A DNA stretch of 44,174 nucleotides, from positions 1 through 44,174 of the forward strand of contig PHBQ01000015.1 in NCBI GenBank assembly GCA_002841975.1. Direction: 5' to 3'. Under the pieces are notes generated by a model. That model was not told where the DNA came from. It did not search any database and saw nothing but the letters and a program-made list of their open reading frames with translations. This DNA is from Candidatus Cloacimonetes bacterium HGW-Cloacimonetes-1 (GTDB taxonomy: Bacteria; Cloacimonadota; Cloacimonadia; Cloacimonadales; Cloacimonadaceae). Each line of letters begins with the position of its first letter. Positions within the stretch are counted from its first letter, which is position 1. A program made the position numbers and the translations under genes. Positions 33,063-41,761 of the stretch are shown here, one piece after another.

Positions 33063-34208
33063 GTGAGTATGAAGAAATTGGCCATGTATGTTTTTATTGA
33101 CGCATTGGGTTGGGAGATATTCGAGAAGTATGGTTTCTTGCAATCGATCGCCCCACATAGTCGTAAATTGGAGACCACTTTTGGGTTTTCTTCGGCTGCA
33201 GATCCGTCGATTTTAACAGGCAGATATCCAGATGAACATACTCATTGGTCAAGTTTCATATACGACCCCAAATATTCCCCCTTCAAGGCTTTGCGCTATT
33301 TTGCGTTTTTACCGCCTCAAATATTCGACAGGTGGAGAGTTCGGCACAACCTGAGTAAAGTAATCAAACGAGCTTATAAATATACAGGTTATTTTCAGCT
33401 TTACAGTGTTCCTTTCAAATTCCTTCCATACTTTGATTACCTCGAGAAGCGAGATTACTTTGTTCCCAACGGGATATTGAAAACTGACACAATCTTTGAC
33501 TGGTGCGTAAAATCACAGATTCCACATTATTGCTCAAACTGGCGTCATACTGAAGAGCAGATCCTGATTGAAAACAAAAAAGCAATCAGTGAAGCCCAGG
33601 CAAAACTGATATATGTATATTTGCCAAAGCTAGACGCCGTGATGCACGAACACGGTCCATTTTCCACTCAGACCGAGGAAAAGCTTCACTGGTTGGAGCA
33701 GCAGATAACCTCATTGTTCGATTATGCGAACAGGATATACGATGACGTGAGTTTGTATGTAATCTCAGATCATGGGATGGCTCCCGTCACAGGTACCTAT
33801 GATTTAATGAAAGAAATCAATCAAATGGGATATGAGTACGGGAAAGATTATGCCGCATTTTATGACTCTACAATGGCAAGATTTTGGTTCTTTAACGATG
33901 ATGCCAAAGCGAAGATCATGAGTCATTTGAAAACATTAGCCTGTGGCAGTATTATCCCGGAACAAGAGCTCATGGAAATGCACGTTTGGTTCCCACACAA
34001 CAAGTTTGGAGACGTCTATTTCCTGATGAATGAAGGACTATTGATAAACCCTAGTTTCATGGGTAAAAAACCGGTAAGTGGTATGCATGGCTATCATCCC
34101 AAAGCCGCTCATTCCTATTCGATAATGCTATCGAATCGGCAAATTCCGGAATCTATTTCTTCTATAACAGATATTAGAAAAACTATGGAGTATGAACTTG
34201 CTAAATGA
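33063..34208 (+). CDS. alkaline-phosphatase-superfamily phosphodiesterase/phosphotransferase
   Basis: A 381-residue protein resembling type I phosphodiesterase/nucleotide pyrophosphatases. Metal-site and nucleophile segments are visible: FIDALGW (Asp), SSAADPSILTGRYPDEHTH (Ser/Thr nucleophile region), KLDAVMHEHGP (Asp and His), VISDHGM (Asp-His) and SGMHGYHP (His). No signal peptide or membrane helix is obvious, so it seems cytoplasmic. It begins immediately after the nucleotidyltransferase gene (GTG 33063; ATG 33069 possible). It may hydrolyse a nucleotide-linked intermediate made by its two upstream neighbours, or transfer a phospho-group to the glycan. Confidence 0.82.
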   Translation: MSMKKLAMYVFIDALGWEIFEKYGFLQSIAPHSRKLETTFGFSSAADPSILTGRYPDEHTHWSSFIYDPKYSPFKALRYFAFLPPQIFDRWRVRHNLSKVIKRAYKYTGYFQLYSVPFKFLPYFDYLEKRDYFVPNGILKTDTIFDWCVKSQIPHYCSNWRHTEEQILIENKKAISEAQAKLIYVYLPKLDAVMHEHGPFSTQTEEKLHWLEQQITSLFDYANRIYDDVSLYVISDHGMAPVTGTYDLMKEINQMGYEYGKDYAAFYDSTMARFWFFNDDAKAKIMSHLKTLACGSIIPEQELMEMHVWFPHNKFGDVYFLMNEGLLINPSFMGKKPVSGMHGYHPKAAHSYSIMLSNRQIPESISSITDIRKTMEYELAK

Positions 34209-36201
34209 ACCGAGATCATTAGACACCTCCGAAAGTACTGAGAATTCAGGGCTGAAGCTTGATCGACAAATACTGAGTATTGTTTATAAAAAACGTTTGA
34301 AGTACATAGTCGCTTTTACTCTGATATCGATGATTATTGCCGGAGTATGGGCAAAAGTACGTATTACACCAACATGGAAAGCGAACTGTTTTGTGATTCG
34401 AGCGCCAAAAAACATGTCCACTCCTGCCAATATGCCGTATTTGTATCAGACATTTGATTTGAACACGGTACTTGAGACTGTTCGCACGCGAGATGTTTTA
34501 GTCGACGTTATCAATAAACTCCGGTTACGATTGACTCCTGAAGACTTGTTCAAGGCCATCGAAGTACAAAGGGGAAACCGGTCTAATGTCCTAAAATTCT
34601 CAGTTGTATGGAACGACAGAGAGCTTGCAGCTCAGATCGCTAATGTGACCGCCGAATCATTTATCAACAACAACACAAAGCTCCAGAATTCTGCCACATT
34701 GAGCATCTACAATTACTATCTGCAACAGCAAAAAGATCGAATCAAGTTAATGCATGACCTCGAGCAACAATATGAGCAGTTTAGAGGTCAATACGGGATA
34801 ATATCTATACCCAATGAAAGCCAAACCAAGTTTGATCAGCTTAAAGCTATCGAACTAAAGATGATAGATAATAGCCTGCGTATTACCGAAATGGATACCA
34901 AAGTAACAGAGTTAGACAAGCAGATTGCATCCACACCTACAGAAGTCATCAGGAGTTGGACTTTTACAGAAACCGATGAGAAAAAGCTGATTCAGCTTCG
35001 GAAAGAGCTTGAGATTTTAAAAACCAAATATACCGACGACAATCCCAAAGTTCAGAAAGTCAAAAAAGAAATTCAAGATATTACTGCCAATTCTCAAAAA
35101 CAAACGGATCGCAAAGTTCCGGAATCTATCACTTGGGGACCCAGTGGCCTGATCGAAACTTATACTATCGACAAGACAAGGTACGAGACAGAGAAAAAAG
35201 CTAATCTTGAGATGAATCAAGAATATCAAATCAAAGTTAACAACATTCGCTCAGAGCTTGAGAATCTAACTCAAATTCAAAAAGAATTCGTGGAATTGGA
35301 TCGTCAAATTCAACTAAATCGTGATATTCTGAGAATCATTGAAGGCAGACTGTCTGAGGCAAAAATGGCCATGCAATCGAACGTGAGTGACTATGAGATT
35401 ATTGAGCCTGCAAAAACACCAAATTATCCAGAGGGAACAAAGAGGAAAATTCTAGTCGTAGCGGTTGGGATTATTGTCTTTTTCATGGGTAGTATCTTGG
35501 TGATCGGTAACGAAATATTAGATTTTTCTATTAAGTCAGACATGGATTTCAAAGATATCATCATGATCCCCATGATTGGTCAGTTGCCAGATGAAGATCA
35601 GTTTGACAAAAACGTATTCTTCCGAAATCTTCAGATTTTAGTCAATAACATAGTTCGCCTCTGCGGAGGAAAGAAAAAGCCCGTCATCTGCTTTGGCAGT
35701 GATATTCCTGAGACCGGAAAATCGTTCTTAGTGAACGATATCATGAAAATGCTGATTGGGAAAAAACAGAGAATTCTATACATCGATTCAATACATGCCC
35801 TCACTCCTGAAACTTCAGAGTATGCATTAAATGATTGGCTCTACAACGAAGATGCTCAGTATAAATTTGACACCACCGATCAGTATCTGCACCGCGGCTA
35901 TTTTTTGGCTGATGATTCTATTTTTACGTCGATACTTGATACTTCCAAGGTGACAAGTTTGTTTGAATCCCTAACTGATTATGATTATGTGTTCTGGGAA
36001 CTGTTTGATTGTCATTACAATGTCCAGCTATTTTCAAACATTGCATCCGCATCTGATATGCTAGTTTTGGTAGGCAGGTTTAAGAGAAGCAGTAGACATA
36101 TATTTGCCAACATAGTCCAGTTTATCAATGTCAGAAAGTTCAAAAACATCTACGGAGTATTAAATTATGTTCATAAAGACTATTTCCAAGAGAAGTACTA
36201 G
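34192..36201 (+). CDS. Wzz-type polysaccharide co-polymerase with degenerate tyrosine-kinase domain
   Basis: A 669-residue inner-membrane protein. Transmembrane helix 1 is at about 36-54, a periplasmic coiled-coil region spans about 150-405, and helix 2 is at about 418-440. This is the Wzz/GumC layout that sets chain length and contacts the exporter. The cytoplasmic C-terminal domain follows the BY-kinase plan but is altered. Walker A is G502-S-D-I-P-E-T-G-K510-S, Walker A' is reduced to LYIDSIHAL, and Walker B reads YDYVFWELFD where YDYVIIDTPP is usual. Only two or three tyrosines are at the C-terminus. It may bind nucleotide without kinase activity. It overlaps the previous gene by 17 bp. 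Confidence 0.86.
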   Translation: MNLLNEPRSLDTSESTENSGLKLDRQILSIVYKKRLKYIVAFTLISMIIAGVWAKVRITPTWKANCFVIRAPKNMSTPANMPYLYQTFDLNTVLETVRTRDVLVDVINKLRLRLTPEDLFKAIEVQRGNRSNVLKFSVVWNDRELAAQIANVTAESFINNNTKLQNSATLSIYNYYLQQQKDRIKLMHDLEQQYEQFRGQYGIISIPNESQTKFDQLKAIELKMIDNSLRITEMDTKVTELDKQIASTPTEVIRSWTFTETDEKKLIQLRKELEILKTKYTDDNPKVQKVKKEIQDITANSQKQTDRKVPESITWGPSGLIETYTIDKTRYETEKKANLEMNQEYQIKVNNIRSELENLTQIQKEFVELDRQIQLNRDILRIIEGRLSEAKMAMQSNVSDYEIIEPAKTPNYPEGTKRKILVVAVGIIVFFMGSILVIGNEILDFSIKSDMDFKDIIMIPMIGQLPDEDQFDKNVFFRNLQILVNNIVRLCGGKKKPVICFGSDIPETGKSFLVNDIMKMLIGKKQRILYIDSIHALTPETSEYALNDWLYNEDAQYKFDTTDQYLHRGYFLADDSIFTSILDTSKVTSLFESLTDYDYVFWELFDCHYNVQLFSNIASASDMLVLVGRFKRSSRHIFANIVQFINVRKFKNIYGVLNYVHKDYFQEKY

Positions 36202-36205
36202 TATC

Positions 36206-37261
36206 ATGCAAGCTCCTTTTAGAATACTCCTTGCATTGCTACTGATGCTATTGCTGATAAGCTGTTCTTCCAATAGACCTAAGCATTTCGTGGAAGCAAA
36301 TTCCGACGCTTTACCGGAATATCTTGAGGAAACATATCTTGCTACTCAGACTACTCAAGAGACCGTCGAAGAGCTGAAACGCTTAAATGAAATTGATTTG
36401 CCAACCTATAGACTGGGACCCGGTGACAAAATGAAAATCTACGTTTACGATGAGCCAGAGCTCGATACAGACGTAGTCATAGTAAAGCAAGACGGCACAA
36501 TATCTTTTCGTTTAGTGGGTGAAATTGATGTGACTGGATTGACCATTCCACAGGCAACAAAAGTAATAGAAGATAAACTTAAAGCCTATTTAGTCTATCC
36601 CAAGGTATCAATAATCCCGTTTGAGGCAAGAAGCTCGACTATTACGCTTTTGGGCAAAGTCACATACCCGGGAGTCCTGGAAATCAAAGGAAGAATGAGA
36701 ATTCTTGATGCTTTGGCTAGCGCTGGTGGATTAGCTCTGGGTTACTTTCAATCTAACTCTGTAGAATTAGCCGACTTAGAAAGAACTTTCATGATCCGGG
36801 ACGGCAAAATGCTCCCTATAGACTTTGTCGAATTGGTTCAGAAAGGGAACATCCTCTACAATATTCCTCTCATGGACAAAGACTACATATACTTGCCATC
36901 TGCCATCAATAGAGAGATCTATGTTATTGGAGAGGTCAATGCTCAAGGGCATTTTTTCTACCAGGAAAATATGACACTGCTACAAAGTATTTCATTCGCT
37001 CAAGGAACAAAGACGACAGCCCAATCGACCGTTTACGTTATTCGTGGAAACCTGAGCCATCCTCGTTTGTTTAAAATCAATACCAGAGATATTATGAAAG
37101 CCAAGGTACAAGATTTTCCGCTCAAACCCAACGATATCATTTATATTCCCAAGCACCCTATCGCAAAGTGGAACGATGTAGTAAATATGGCTCTCCCCAG
37201 CCTTCAGGCAGTCCAATCGGCATGGTTTTTAAATGATCTGATTCAAAACAACGGTAAATGA
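36206..37261 (+). CDS. Wza-like polysaccharide export outer-membrane lipoprotein
   Basis: A 351-residue lipoprotein. I chose ATG 36206 (MQAPFRILL) because it begins the leader directly; an in-frame ATG at 36167 would add 13 charged residues and overlap the co-polymerase. The lipobox is LLISC, with C20 of the chosen protein. The polysaccharide-export (Poly_export) domain is YRLGPGDKMKIYVYDEPEL...VKQDGTISFRLVGEIDVTGLT, followed by SLBB units (ITLLGKVTYPGVLEIKG; IYVIGEVNAQGHFFY). It forms the outer-membrane channel working with the Wzz-like protein upstream. Confidence 0.92.
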   Translation: MQAPFRILLALLLMLLLISCSSNRPKHFVEANSDALPEYLEETYLATQTTQETVEELKRLNEIDLPTYRLGPGDKMKIYVYDEPELDTDVVIVKQDGTISFRLVGEIDVTGLTIPQATKVIEDKLKAYLVYPKVSIIPFEARSSTITLLGKVTYPGVLEIKGRMRILDALASAGGLALGYFQSNSVELADLERTFMIRDGKMLPIDFVELVQKGNILYNIPLMDKDYIYLPSAINREIYVIGEVNAQGHFFYQENMTLLQSISFAQGTKTTAQSTVYVIRGNLSHPRLFKINTRDIMKAKVQDFPLKPNDIIYIPKHPIAKWNDVVNMALPSLQAVQSAWFLNDLIQNNGK

Positions 37262-37794
37262 TGATCCAGACTATCCTCCTACTTGAACAAGATTTAGTAA
37301 AGTTCTTAGATCGAGATAATCTAAATCTTAAAGATAGCCTTCAGCTCCTGAACCCCAGATTTTTACCGGTCTTTATTTTTAGAATCTCCAATGCTTTTTA
37401 CAGACACAATTTGGGATTCATTGCTAAACTGTTAGCTTTGAAAAACCAGATTATTTTTGGGTGTGATATAGCCCGTGGCGCTAGGATATCCGGTGGTTTG
37501 TACCTCCCTCATCCCAATGGTATTGTGATTGGTGAACATGTTCGTATTGGTAGAAATTGTATTATTCACCAGGGAGTAACCTTAGGCGCTAGAGGTGAAG
37601 ATCATGAATTTGCAAATCCCACGGTTGGACATGAGGTTGAAATCGGTACCGGAGCTAAGATACTTGGTTTTGTCAGGATAGGAGATTACGCCAGAGTTGG
37701 AGCTAATGCAGTAGTTTTGCATGATGTACCGGATTATGGCATTGCTGTGGGTATACCGGCAAAAACTATCGGTTTGCGCCCCAATATCACTTAA
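37258..37794 (+). CDS. serine O-acetyltransferase-like hexapeptide acetyltransferase
   Basis: A 178-residue left-handed beta-helix acetyltransferase. The rungs include RISGGLYLPHPNGIVIGEHVRIGRN (in parts), IIHQGVTLG, VEIGTGAKILG and VRIGDYARVGANAVVLHDVP. The Asp (CDIARGARI) and His (LPHPNGIVIG) matching the CysE catalytic pair are kept. It is much shorter than E. coli CysE (273), missing most of the N-terminal helical domain. In this operon an O-acetylation of the glycan or a sugar intermediate is more likely than cysteine synthesis. It overlaps the wza-like gene by 4 bp. Confidence 0.85.
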   Translation: MMIQTILLLEQDLVKFLDRDNLNLKDSLQLLNPRFLPVFIFRISNAFYRHNLGFIAKLLALKNQIIFGCDIARGARISGGLYLPHPNGIVIGEHVRIGRNCIIHQGVTLGARGEDHEFANPTVGHEVEIGTGAKILGFVRIGDYARVGANAVVLHDVPDYGIAVGIPAKTIGLRPNIT

Positions 37795-37801
37795 TTAGTA
37801 A

Positions 37802-39196
37802 ATGACAGAGACTCTCTCCGCTGCAAAATACATCGTTTTTTTTGTTACCTTATTGGTGGGGGTCCCTCTAGGTTTTACTCTATCGCTAAAATTCCCAAGA
37901 GTCGAAAAAGTGATTTTTTTCCTGATGATCTTTTTTACAGTGAAGATGGAAGATATCAATTTTGTATCAAGGGAAACCTTTCGGTTAACTTCCAAGGGAT
38001 TTGAAATTGGTTTGGTCGACATTGCTACCTTCATCATCTTTTTATTGGTACTCAATCGCAAAAAACGTTTCCCCCTTCAGGCACCACCAGGCACCTATAT
38101 TTACCTCACCTATTTGCTATTCAGTGGCATTTCTATAATAAATGCTGCTGTCCCTCTGTTTTCCATGTTTGAAGTTTGGAAAATGCTCCGCATGTATATG
38201 TACTTCTTTGTAGTTTTCAACTACGTTAATGATTTCGAGCAATTTCATGACTTCATGAAAGGCTGTGCGGCAATTATAATCTACATTTTCTATGAAGTAA
38301 TGAAACAAAAATACATCCTGGGTAAATTTCAAGCATCAGGACCTTTCCCCCATCAAAATTCACTTGTCATGTACACGATTATATTGGGATCAATAGTGTT
38401 TGCGTTTTTGATGAACAAGAAGGATCTCAAGCCACTGTATTTCTTTATTTGGTTAATGATTTTTGCGATGTCAGCTGTTATTGTAATATCCGCTTTATCG
38501 AGAGCTGGCTTAGTGCTCTTTGCTATAGCAGTTTTGATCGTTCTGACTGTGTCGTTTTTTGCCGGCATTACAGAAAAGAAAGTGTGGATTGCAGTTATTT
38601 TACTAATCTGCTCCATGGCAATGATGGCAAAGGCCTGGAATTCTATTCAAGAGCGCTTTAGGACAGCCCCGGAGGAATCTGCTACTACCAGAGTAGATCT
38701 GGCTATAGCAGCTCTGAAAATGGTTAAGGACGAGCCCTTAGGCATAGGTTTGAATAATTTTGGTATAAAGATAAACCCACCTTGGCAGTATAGCAGTCAC
38801 ATTGAAATGCATGATGCTGAGGATGAAGATGAGAAAAACGGACTTGTAGAGACTATTTACCTGATGATCGCTGCCGAATGTGGCTGGCATACCATGGTCA
38901 TCTATTTTCTTTTTATTTTTTACTTTTATTTCCTCAATCTCAAGAACTTCTTTCGTTACAAAGGTTCAGACTACCAGTACTTTACTATTGCCATGGTGGG
39001 CGGACTATTGGCAATATACGTTGAATCCGGTTTAGAATGGGTTTTAAAGCAAACAAATAACTATTATCAGTTAATGCTCATGTTCGCACTAATAGCTGTC
39101 ATGAGCAAGCTAGGAAATAGATATTCTCTTGCTAAGATCAGTTTGCCTGCAAATTTAACGCTTAAACAGCGACTACATACCATAAACGGACTGTAA
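37802..39196 (+). CDS. O-antigen polymerase/ligase-like membrane protein
   Basis: A 464-residue protein with about ten to eleven predicted transmembrane helices and one large periplasmic loop (about residues 285-355). The Wzy/WaaL family segments are SGPFPHQNSLVMY (G.F.H.N..A) and, after the loop, the preceding EPLGIGLNNFG (G.G...F). It most likely polymerises repeat units or ligates chains; the two activities cannot be told apart by eye. The start ATG 37802 lies seven bases after the acetyltransferase stop. Confidence 0.83.
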   Translation: MTETLSAAKYIVFFVTLLVGVPLGFTLSLKFPRVEKVIFFLMIFFTVKMEDINFVSRETFRLTSKGFEIGLVDIATFIIFLLVLNRKKRFPLQAPPGTYIYLTYLLFSGISIINAAVPLFSMFEVWKMLRMYMYFFVVFNYVNDFEQFHDFMKGCAAIIIYIFYEVMKQKYILGKFQASGPFPHQNSLVMYTIILGSIVFAFLMNKKDLKPLYFFIWLMIFAMSAVIVISALSRAGLVLFAIAVLIVLTVSFFAGITEKKVWIAVILLICSMAMMAKAWNSIQERFRTAPEESATTRVDLAIAALKMVKDEPLGIGLNNFGIKINPPWQYSSHIEMHDAEDEDEKNGLVETIYLMIAAECGWHTMVIYFLFIFYFYFLNLKNFFRYKGSDYQYFTIAMVGGLLAIYVESGLEWVLKQTNNYYQLMLMFALIAVMSKLGNRYSLAKISLPANLTLKQRLHTINGL

Positions 39197-39197
39197 T

Positions 39198-39602
39198 ATG
39201 AATGAGAATAAGACAGATAGAAAATCAATCGGAAACAAAGGCATTACCGAGAGCCTAAGTCATGAACAGCGTAAAGAGCTGATTGGTCTTATGAAGCGGA
39301 TGCTTCCTCCGGTTCCATCAAAGGGGATCATCGATATTCGATTCGCCTTTTGGTTTTTTCAAAACTGGTACATCGTCCTTATATTTGGAAAGGATACCAG
39401 AAAGCAGTTTAAAGCCCTTGATAAAGGAGACATGGATAGGAGCTTAACCACAGTTGCAAAAATATTCACATATCTCTTTATGCTTGTATCCTTGCTGATT
39501 GTGTTTTTGATATTGCTTTACTTCCTCAAATCAGCTGTCGGTATTGATTTGTTTCCGGATACTCACTTCCCGGATATGTTAAGAAAACTCTTTAGGAAAT
39601 GA
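39198..39602 (+). CDS. small membrane protein of unknown function
   Basis: A 134-residue protein. It has a charged N-terminus (about 1-45), an aromatic stretch FAFWFFQNWYIVLIFG (about 50-65) that may insert in the membrane, and one clear transmembrane helix at about 90-112. KLFRK ends it. No family is recognised. It is tightly spaced (1 base) between the polymerase and the GT8-like gene, so it is part of the polysaccharide operon and may help assemble the membrane complex. Confidence 0.7.
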   Translation: MNENKTDRKSIGNKGITESLSHEQRKELIGLMKRMLPPVPSKGIIDIRFAFWFFQNWYIVLIFGKDTRKQFKALDKGDMDRSLTTVAKIFTYLFMLVSLLIVFLILLYFLKSAVGIDLFPDTHFPDMLRKLFRK

Positions 39603-39603
39603 T

Positions 39604-40563
39604 ATGAGTGATTGCGATAATGTCACTATTGTAACAGCATGCGATCACCGATACGTGTGGGGAGCCATGCTCCTGGGATTGTCTCTTCGTTATTCCCAAA
39701 CTAAATGTCGGTTTCATGTCTTAGGATATGATTTGACTGCAGAGGACATCAAGTGTTTAGAGAGTATCGCCGATACCAAAGTGTTTCCGCTGGATCTATC
39801 TACTACCAGAAGCATGTGCACTCAAAAGCCGTTAGCAATAAACACAGCTACTACAGATCGAATTGTCTGGATGGATTCTGATTGTATTGTAACCGGTAAT
39901 GTCGACAAGTACTTGATCGCCAGTGAAGGTAAGATGCAAATCCGCTTTAGAGGGAAAACAGAGAACGCAAGTGTGTATCGAAACATCTACCATAAAAGTG
40001 ACAAATATGGTGCTATTCCCCAAAGTGTTCTGAAGATTTGGCAACATGATGTGGCAGATTTAACTGAACCTAAAATCTCATCAGTATGCCAGACAAATTG
40101 CTTTGTTATCACAAAGGAGCATATTCCTTTCATCCAATTGTGGCATCGCCAAATGAATCAAGTGCTGCCATCTGATGCTTCTGGAGTGTATCTTTCAGAT
40201 AATTTGGGCTATTCTATGACAGACGAATCCGTGATTAATTCTCTCTTTGCCTACTCATCTATTGCTCCACAGACTACAGAATATCTAATGGACCAGGATC
40301 CAAACGCTTACTGTGCGCATTTTGGGTTGCAACCCAAACCATGGAAACATTGGACTCAACAGTCATTTGTCTATTATGAGTACGTTCAGGCATTACTAAG
40401 CTGGGCAAATACTCACGACATCGTCCTCCCCACTTTGCCGACATCATTTCTCCGGGTAAACCGCAGCTATGAATTACTTCGCTCTCAGTGTGTTTACTAC
40501 TATCGGGCTTTTCGCCACACTGCATCAAATATCTGCCGGCTCATTTTGAGGTTTTGGAGATAA
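39604..40563 (+). CDS. GT8-like glycosyltransferase
   Basis: A 319-residue protein with a GT-A fold plan. It has TIVTACDHRYVWGAMLLGLSLR at the N-terminus (in parts TIVTACD and LGLSLR) and a DxD metal motif in IVWMDSDCIVTG (about residue 96-98). An acceptor-side segment TNCFVITKEH and an SMTDESVIN stretch follow. This suggests a GT8-like or related retaining sugar transferase using a nucleotide sugar. The C-terminal ~40 residues are basic and aromatic, perhaps membrane-associating. Sugar unknown. Confidence 0.78.
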   Translation: MSDCDNVTIVTACDHRYVWGAMLLGLSLRYSQTKCRFHVLGYDLTAEDIKCLESIADTKVFPLDLSTTRSMCTQKPLAINTATTDRIVWMDSDCIVTGNVDKYLIASEGKMQIRFRGKTENASVYRNIYHKSDKYGAIPQSVLKIWQHDVADLTEPKISSVCQTNCFVITKEHIPFIQLWHRQMNQVLPSDASGVYLSDNLGYSMTDESVINSLFAYSSIAPQTTEYLMDQDPNAYCAHFGLQPKPWKHWTQQSFVYYEYVQALLSWANTHDIVLPTLPTSFLRVNRSYELLRSQCVYYYRAFRHTASNICRLILRFWR

Positions 40564-40564
40564 A

Positions 40565-41746
40565 GTGAAAATTCTATTTATCTCGAATTACTATCCTCCA
40601 CATTTTGAAGGCGGATACGAGATTTCGGTAATGGAAACAGCTAAGTACCTCAGTGAGCATGGACACGAGATTTACATTCTAACCGGTATCAAGGGCGTAG
40701 AAAACAATCCTGATACTCAGATCAGTTTAAAGCCAGACACACCATACAGAATCTTCAAATACATTGATTATAGGCATGGTGGATATCTCGACAAGCACCA
40801 AGTTGAGAAATTCAATTACAAGATTGTACAAACAGCCCTAATGCAGTTGCAACCCGATATTGTGTACCTTGGCAACATGAAGGCAATATCAATTGCTCCT
40901 GTAATTGCAGTTCAAAATAAAAATGTAAAACATGTCTTTGACTTGGGAGATTTGTGGCCAAATACATACATAAACCAGTCATACTCAAATCGGATTAATC
41001 GTTACCTGAAGAGGCTTTTACCATTTACAATCGGGGGAAAGATAGATCTGAATCCTGTGATTGTCCTATCCTCGTGGATGAAGCAGGAAGTGACCGAACG
41101 CTTTGGATCCAAAGATGTTCATATAGTTCCACGGGGTATTAGTATTCCCCCGGATACTCCCAAAGAGCTATCAAAACCACTGAAATACGTGTTTTTGGGA
41201 AGGATTGAGCCAATGAAGGGTCTTGATATCTGTATCAGGGCATTCATCGAGATCACTCGTGATTATCCGGAATTTGAATTCACTTTTGATGTTATTGGAG
41301 AAGAAGATCTCCCATATGCAGATCTTTGTCGAAAATTAATTGAAACTAATGGTCTTTCTAACCGAATCAGTTTTAAAGGCAAAACAAATAATGCCCTTGT
41401 TGCCCTTCAAGACTACGATGTGATGCTAATGCCGACCTTGGCTCGGGAAGCCTTTGGAAGGGTGATTATAGAAGCCATGGCATGTAAATGCATCGTCGCA
41501 GCTTCCGATGCCTACGGTCCCTCAGAAATTATTACTGATGGCGTAGATGGGTTTCTGTTTACTCCCGGTTCAGTTTCTGCTTTGGTACAAGTTATCCATA
41601 TCTTGAACTCCTTGTCTGCTATAGAGATCGCACAGATTAGAACAAATGCTCGTAATACAGTTTGTTCCAAGTATGAAATATCTCTTGTCAAAGAAAGGAT
41701 CGAAGATATACTGGTAAATATAGTGTTTAATCATTCAAATAGATAA
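40565..41746 (+). CDS. GT4-family glycosyltransferase
   Basis: A 393-residue GT-B enzyme. The start is GTG 40565 (MKILFISNYYPPHFEGGYE, typical glycine-rich acceptor loop). The donor domain shows YVFLGRIEPMKGLDICIRAF, FDVIGEEDL, ISFKGKTNN, MLMPTLAREAFGRVIIEAMA (E-x7-E) and GVDGFLFTPGS. It adds a sugar to the repeat unit; donor unknown. It is one base after the GT8-like gene's stop. Confidence 0.93.
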   Translation: MKILFISNYYPPHFEGGYEISVMETAKYLSEHGHEIYILTGIKGVENNPDTQISLKPDTPYRIFKYIDYRHGGYLDKHQVEKFNYKIVQTALMQLQPDIVYLGNMKAISIAPVIAVQNKNVKHVFDLGDLWPNTYINQSYSNRINRYLKRLLPFTIGGKIDLNPVIVLSSWMKQEVTERFGSKDVHIVPRGISIPPDTPKELSKPLKYVFLGRIEPMKGLDICIRAFIEITRDYPEFEFTFDVIGEEDLPYADLCRKLIETNGLSNRISFKGKTNNALVALQDYDVMLMPTLAREAFGRVIIEAMACKCIVAASDAYGPSEIITDGVDGFLFTPGSVSALVQVIHILNSLSAIEIAQIRTNARNTVCSKYEISLVKERIEDILVNIVFNHSNR

Positions 41747-41761
41747 ATGTGAGGTTGTCAT

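Noticed and set aside
37258-37794. Assignment as housekeeping CysE for cysteine synthesis
   Set aside because: The N-terminal domain is mostly missing and the gene overlaps the exporter gene in a polysaccharide operon; no cysteine-synthesis gene is adjacent.
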